Shown here: positions 5,835 through 7,409 of the stretch, piece by piece
Numbering within the stretch: position 1 is the first letter of the stretch
How the letters are laid out: every line of letters starts with the position of its first letter
Assembly (NCBI GenBank): GCA_031266855.1
Contig: JAISAF010000433.1
Span: 1 to 7,409, forward strand
Origin: Spirochaetales bacterium
Lineage (GTDB): Bacteria > Spirochaetota > Spirochaetia > DTKZ01
Direction of reading: 5' to 3'
DNA length: 7,409 nt
Notes under the pieces: model-generated
The model's input: the letters and a program-made list of their open reading frames with translations, nothing else
The model's database searches: none
What the model was told of the DNA's origin: nothing
Program-made: the position numbers and the translations under genes

Positions 5835-5864
5835 GGAATTTGCCGCAAAATGGCGGCAAATTCC
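5835..5864. repeat. Perfect 12-bp inverted repeat
   Basis: GGAATTTGCCGC (5835-5846) and GCGGCAAATTCC (5853-5864) pair around AAAATG. On the plus strand a short T-run follows after GCCG (5870-5873). The right arm belongs to a 14-mer shared in reverse complement with 1388-1401. Confidence 0.8.
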
Positions 5865-5921
5865 GCCGTTTTTGTATCGAACCCGTTCCCTAAGCTGTGA
5901 GGTTTCGAAAGCAGCTCTATT

Positions 5922-7211
5922 CTATCCGGCTGTCAACGGAAAACCAGAAGAAAACTTCTCCACCTCTGCCGCAACTGTAGAAATCTTACCTTCATTATCG
6001 GAACTTTTTAGTACATCAAGGATAAATTCCGCAACAATTTGCATATCTTTTTCTTTCAAGCCGCGGGTCGTCAAAGCCGGAGTTCCCACTCTTATACCCG
6101 ACGTAACCAGCGGCCCCGCCGTATCAAAAGGAATCGCGTTCTTGTTCACGGTAATATTTGCCGAATCCAAAAGAGTCTCCGCCTTTTTACCGGAAATCCC
6201 AAACGGCGTTACATCAATAAGCATCAAATGGTTATCCGTCCCGCCGGAAACAATACGCGCGCCCCCGTCTTTCAAAGCCGAACACAAAGCCTGGGCGTTT
6301 TTCAGAATTTGCTCCTGGTACACCCGGAAATCCGGCTGAAGAGCCTCCTGAAAAGCGACCGCCTTTGCCGCGATAACATGCATCAGAGGCCCGCCCTGGA
6401 GACCGGGCATAACAGCGCTGTCGATAAGCTCCGACCACATTTTCCGCCTGCCGCTCTTTGCCGCGGTAAGACCAAAAGGATTTTCCGCGTCTTTCCCTTT
6501 TAGAATCATACCGCCGCGCGGGCCGCGCAGGGTTTTGTGCGTTGTAGTGGTAACGATATCCGAATACGGCAAAGGCGAAGGATGAAGCCCCACGGCAACC
6601 AGTCCCGCGATGTGAGCCATATCCGTCATAAAAAAAGCGCCTGTTTCATCGGCAATCTGCCGGAATTTCGCGAAATCAATAACCCGCGGATAGGCGGAAG
6701 CCCCGGCGATAATCATCTTCGGCTTGTGCTCCCGCGCGACACGGAAAAGTTCTTCATAGTCAATGGTCTGCGTATCCCGGCGAACCCCGTAACTGACTAT
6801 ATTGTACAGAGTCCCCGAAAAATTGACCGGCGACCCGTGGGTCAGGTGCCCGCCGTGGGAAAGATTCATACCCAAAACCGTATCCCCCGGTTTGAGCAGC
6901 GCGTAATAAATAGCCATATTCGCCGGCGCTCCGGCGTGCGGCTGAACATTCGCGTACTCGCAGGAAAAGAGCCTGCACGCCCGCTCCCGCGCGAGATTTT
7001 CCGCCACATCAATACACTCGCAGCCGCCGTAGTACCGTTTTCCCGGATAGCCCTCGGCATACTTATTCGTTAGTACCGACCCCACTGCCTCCAGAACAGC
7101 CTTGGACACGAAATTCTCGGAAGCTATCAGTTCCAGTTTTCTAAGCTGCCGGTTTTCCTCAGCCTTCAATACAGCGGCTATCTCACTATCAACACGTTCA
7201 AGATTTGTCAT
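5922..7211 (-). CDS. glyA: Serine hydroxymethyltransferase
   Basis: A full-length 429-residue, PLP-dependent cytosolic enzyme that converts serine and tetrahydrofolate to glycine and 5,10-methylene-tetrahydrofolate, the main entry of one-carbon units. Visible motifs are ELIASENF (27-34), NKYAEGYPGKRYYGG (49-63), HAGAPANMA (92-100), the SHGGHLTHG loop (118-126), TDMAHIAGL (196-204), and the PLP lysine K226 in TTTTHKTLRGPRGG. LQGGPLMHV (271-279) and the carboxylate-binding R364 in SGIRVGTPALTTRG also fit the family. There is a loop of about a dozen extra residues after the PLP site (239-258, KGKDAENPFGLTAAKSGRR region) compared with the E. coli enzyme. The start at 7211 is supported by AAGGA 5 bases upstream (7221-7217). 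A TATATT at 7237-7232 could be its -10, with no good -35. It is monocistronic in appearance, with a gap of about 350 bases before the next gene. Confidence 0.97.
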   Translation of the reverse strand: MTNLERVDSEIAAVLKAEENRQLRKLELIASENFVSKAVLEAVGSVLTNKYAEGYPGKRYYGGCECIDVAENLARERACRLFSCEYANVQPHAGAPANMAIYYALLKPGDTVLGMNLSHGGHLTHGSPVNFSGTLYNIVSYGVRRDTQTIDYEELFRVAREHKPKMIIAGASAYPRVIDFAKFRQIADETGAFFMTDMAHIAGLVAVGLHPSPLPYSDIVTTTTHKTLRGPRGGMILKGKDAENPFGLTAAKSGRRKMWSELIDSAVMPGLQGGPLMHVIAAKAVAFQEALQPDFRVYQEQILKNAQALCSALKDGGARIVSGGTDNHLMLIDVTPFGISGKKAETLLDSANITVNKNAIPFDTAGPLVTSGIRVGTPALTTRGLKEKDMQIVAEFILDVLKSSDNEGKISTVAAEVEKFSSGFPLTAG

Positions 7212-7362
7212 TTTAATCCTTAAAGAATTTTAATATACCCTAACTTTGACCCGGAACCCGCCCCAATGTCAAGTAGCGGCAGCCCGGCATCAGGGCAACC
7301 GCATTATAAAACCCCTCAAGGGAAAAAGTAAAAAGCCGACAGGGAAGGATTGGAGGGGAATA

Positions 7363-7409
7363 ATGGACATACGAACCGAACTCGCCCTGATTCCGGATCC
7401 CCGGATCGA
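7363..7409 (+). CDS. Start of a plus-strand gene, possibly an ISAs1-type transposase
   Basis: An ATG at 7363 follows a strong Shine-Dalgarno (GGAGGGG, 7352-7358) by 4 bases and opens a frame of 15 codons to the edge: MDIRTELALIPDPRI. The phrase LxxIPDPR near the N-terminus is typical of the DDE_Tnp_1-associated domain of ISAs1/H-repeat transposases. Fifteen residues are too few for a firm call, and an unrelated protein is possible. If correct, the IS end would lie between 7212 and 7362; the sequence CAGGGCAACCGC at 7291 is a candidate tip. The gene diverges from glyA. Confidence 0.4.
   Translation, partial: MDIRTELALIPDPRI

Larger units (their letters stand above)
5569..5921. other. 353-bp gap between glyA and the regulator gene
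   Basis: There is no supportable gene. Bases 5569-5625 are the regulator promoter and leader. Bases 5641-5864 are a run of GC-rich and AT-rich stem-loops (separate entries). Bases 5865-5921, just after the glyA stop, hold nothing clear. Confidence 0.7.

Noticed and set aside
5865..5921. tRNA-like T-loop GGTTCGAT on the minus strand after glyA
   Set aside because: No acceptor, D-arm or anticodon stem can be built around it.
5800..6339. 179-residue plus-strand frame starting in the 17-bp hairpin
   Set aside because: It starts inside a palindrome and then continues antisense to glyA.
7232..7272. glyA promoter made of TTGACA (7272-7267) and TATATT (7237-7232)
   Set aside because: The spacing is 29 bases, far outside the 16-19 base range, so the two boxes cannot work together as a standard promoter.

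Overview
The window reads as a chromosomal segment of a moderately GC-rich bacterium, most likely a Treponema-like spirochaete. That assignment is an inference. It rests on a BspA-type leucine-rich lipoprotein joined to a CsgG-like domain, a double cyclic-nucleotide-binding regulator, and intergenic gaps packed with dispersed palindromes. No rRNA or other marker gene is present to confirm it. I found no tRNA, rRNA, CRISPR array or complete insertion sequence.

Layout on the minus strand, in transcription order from the right: glyA (serine hydroxymethyltransferase, 7211-5922), a dual cNMP-binding-domain Crp-like regulator (5568-4345), a 686-residue lipoprotein with CsgG-like and leucine-rich repeat regions (3872-1812), and the first 457 codons of comM/yifB (Mg-chelatase-like AAA+ ATPase, 1373 to the left edge). 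On the plus strand a new gene starts at 7363 and leaves the window after 15 codons; it may be the start of a transposase. The comM reading frame is unbroken from 1373 to base 1.

The genes do not look like one operon. Each gap is about 350-470 bp, and the lipoprotein and the regulator each have their own sigma70-like promoter (TTGATA-17-GATAAT and TTGACA-18-TATACT). The lipoprotein and comM starts are fixed by in-frame stops just upstream and have no Shine-Dalgarno sequence; glyA and the regulator have good ones. Functionally the genes are a mix: one-carbon metabolism, nucleotide-sensing regulation, envelope or surface, and DNA processing. No shared pathway is evident.

The most unusual content is between the genes. 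All three large gaps hold clusters of perfect or near-perfect hairpins. Two clusters (1426-1794 and 3951-4301) bracket the lipoprotein gene, have inverted ends, and contain three copies of an 84-105 bp unit. That unit begins GGCGCA, ends TGCGCC and carries a conserved core (ATTGAAGCGGAAAGCCCG) between hairpins whose sequence differs from copy to copy. A third cluster (about 5641-5864) contains a 17-bp perfect stem closed by a CTTCGG turn. The clusters stop 40-80 bp before the downstream start codons and leave both recognised promoters intact.
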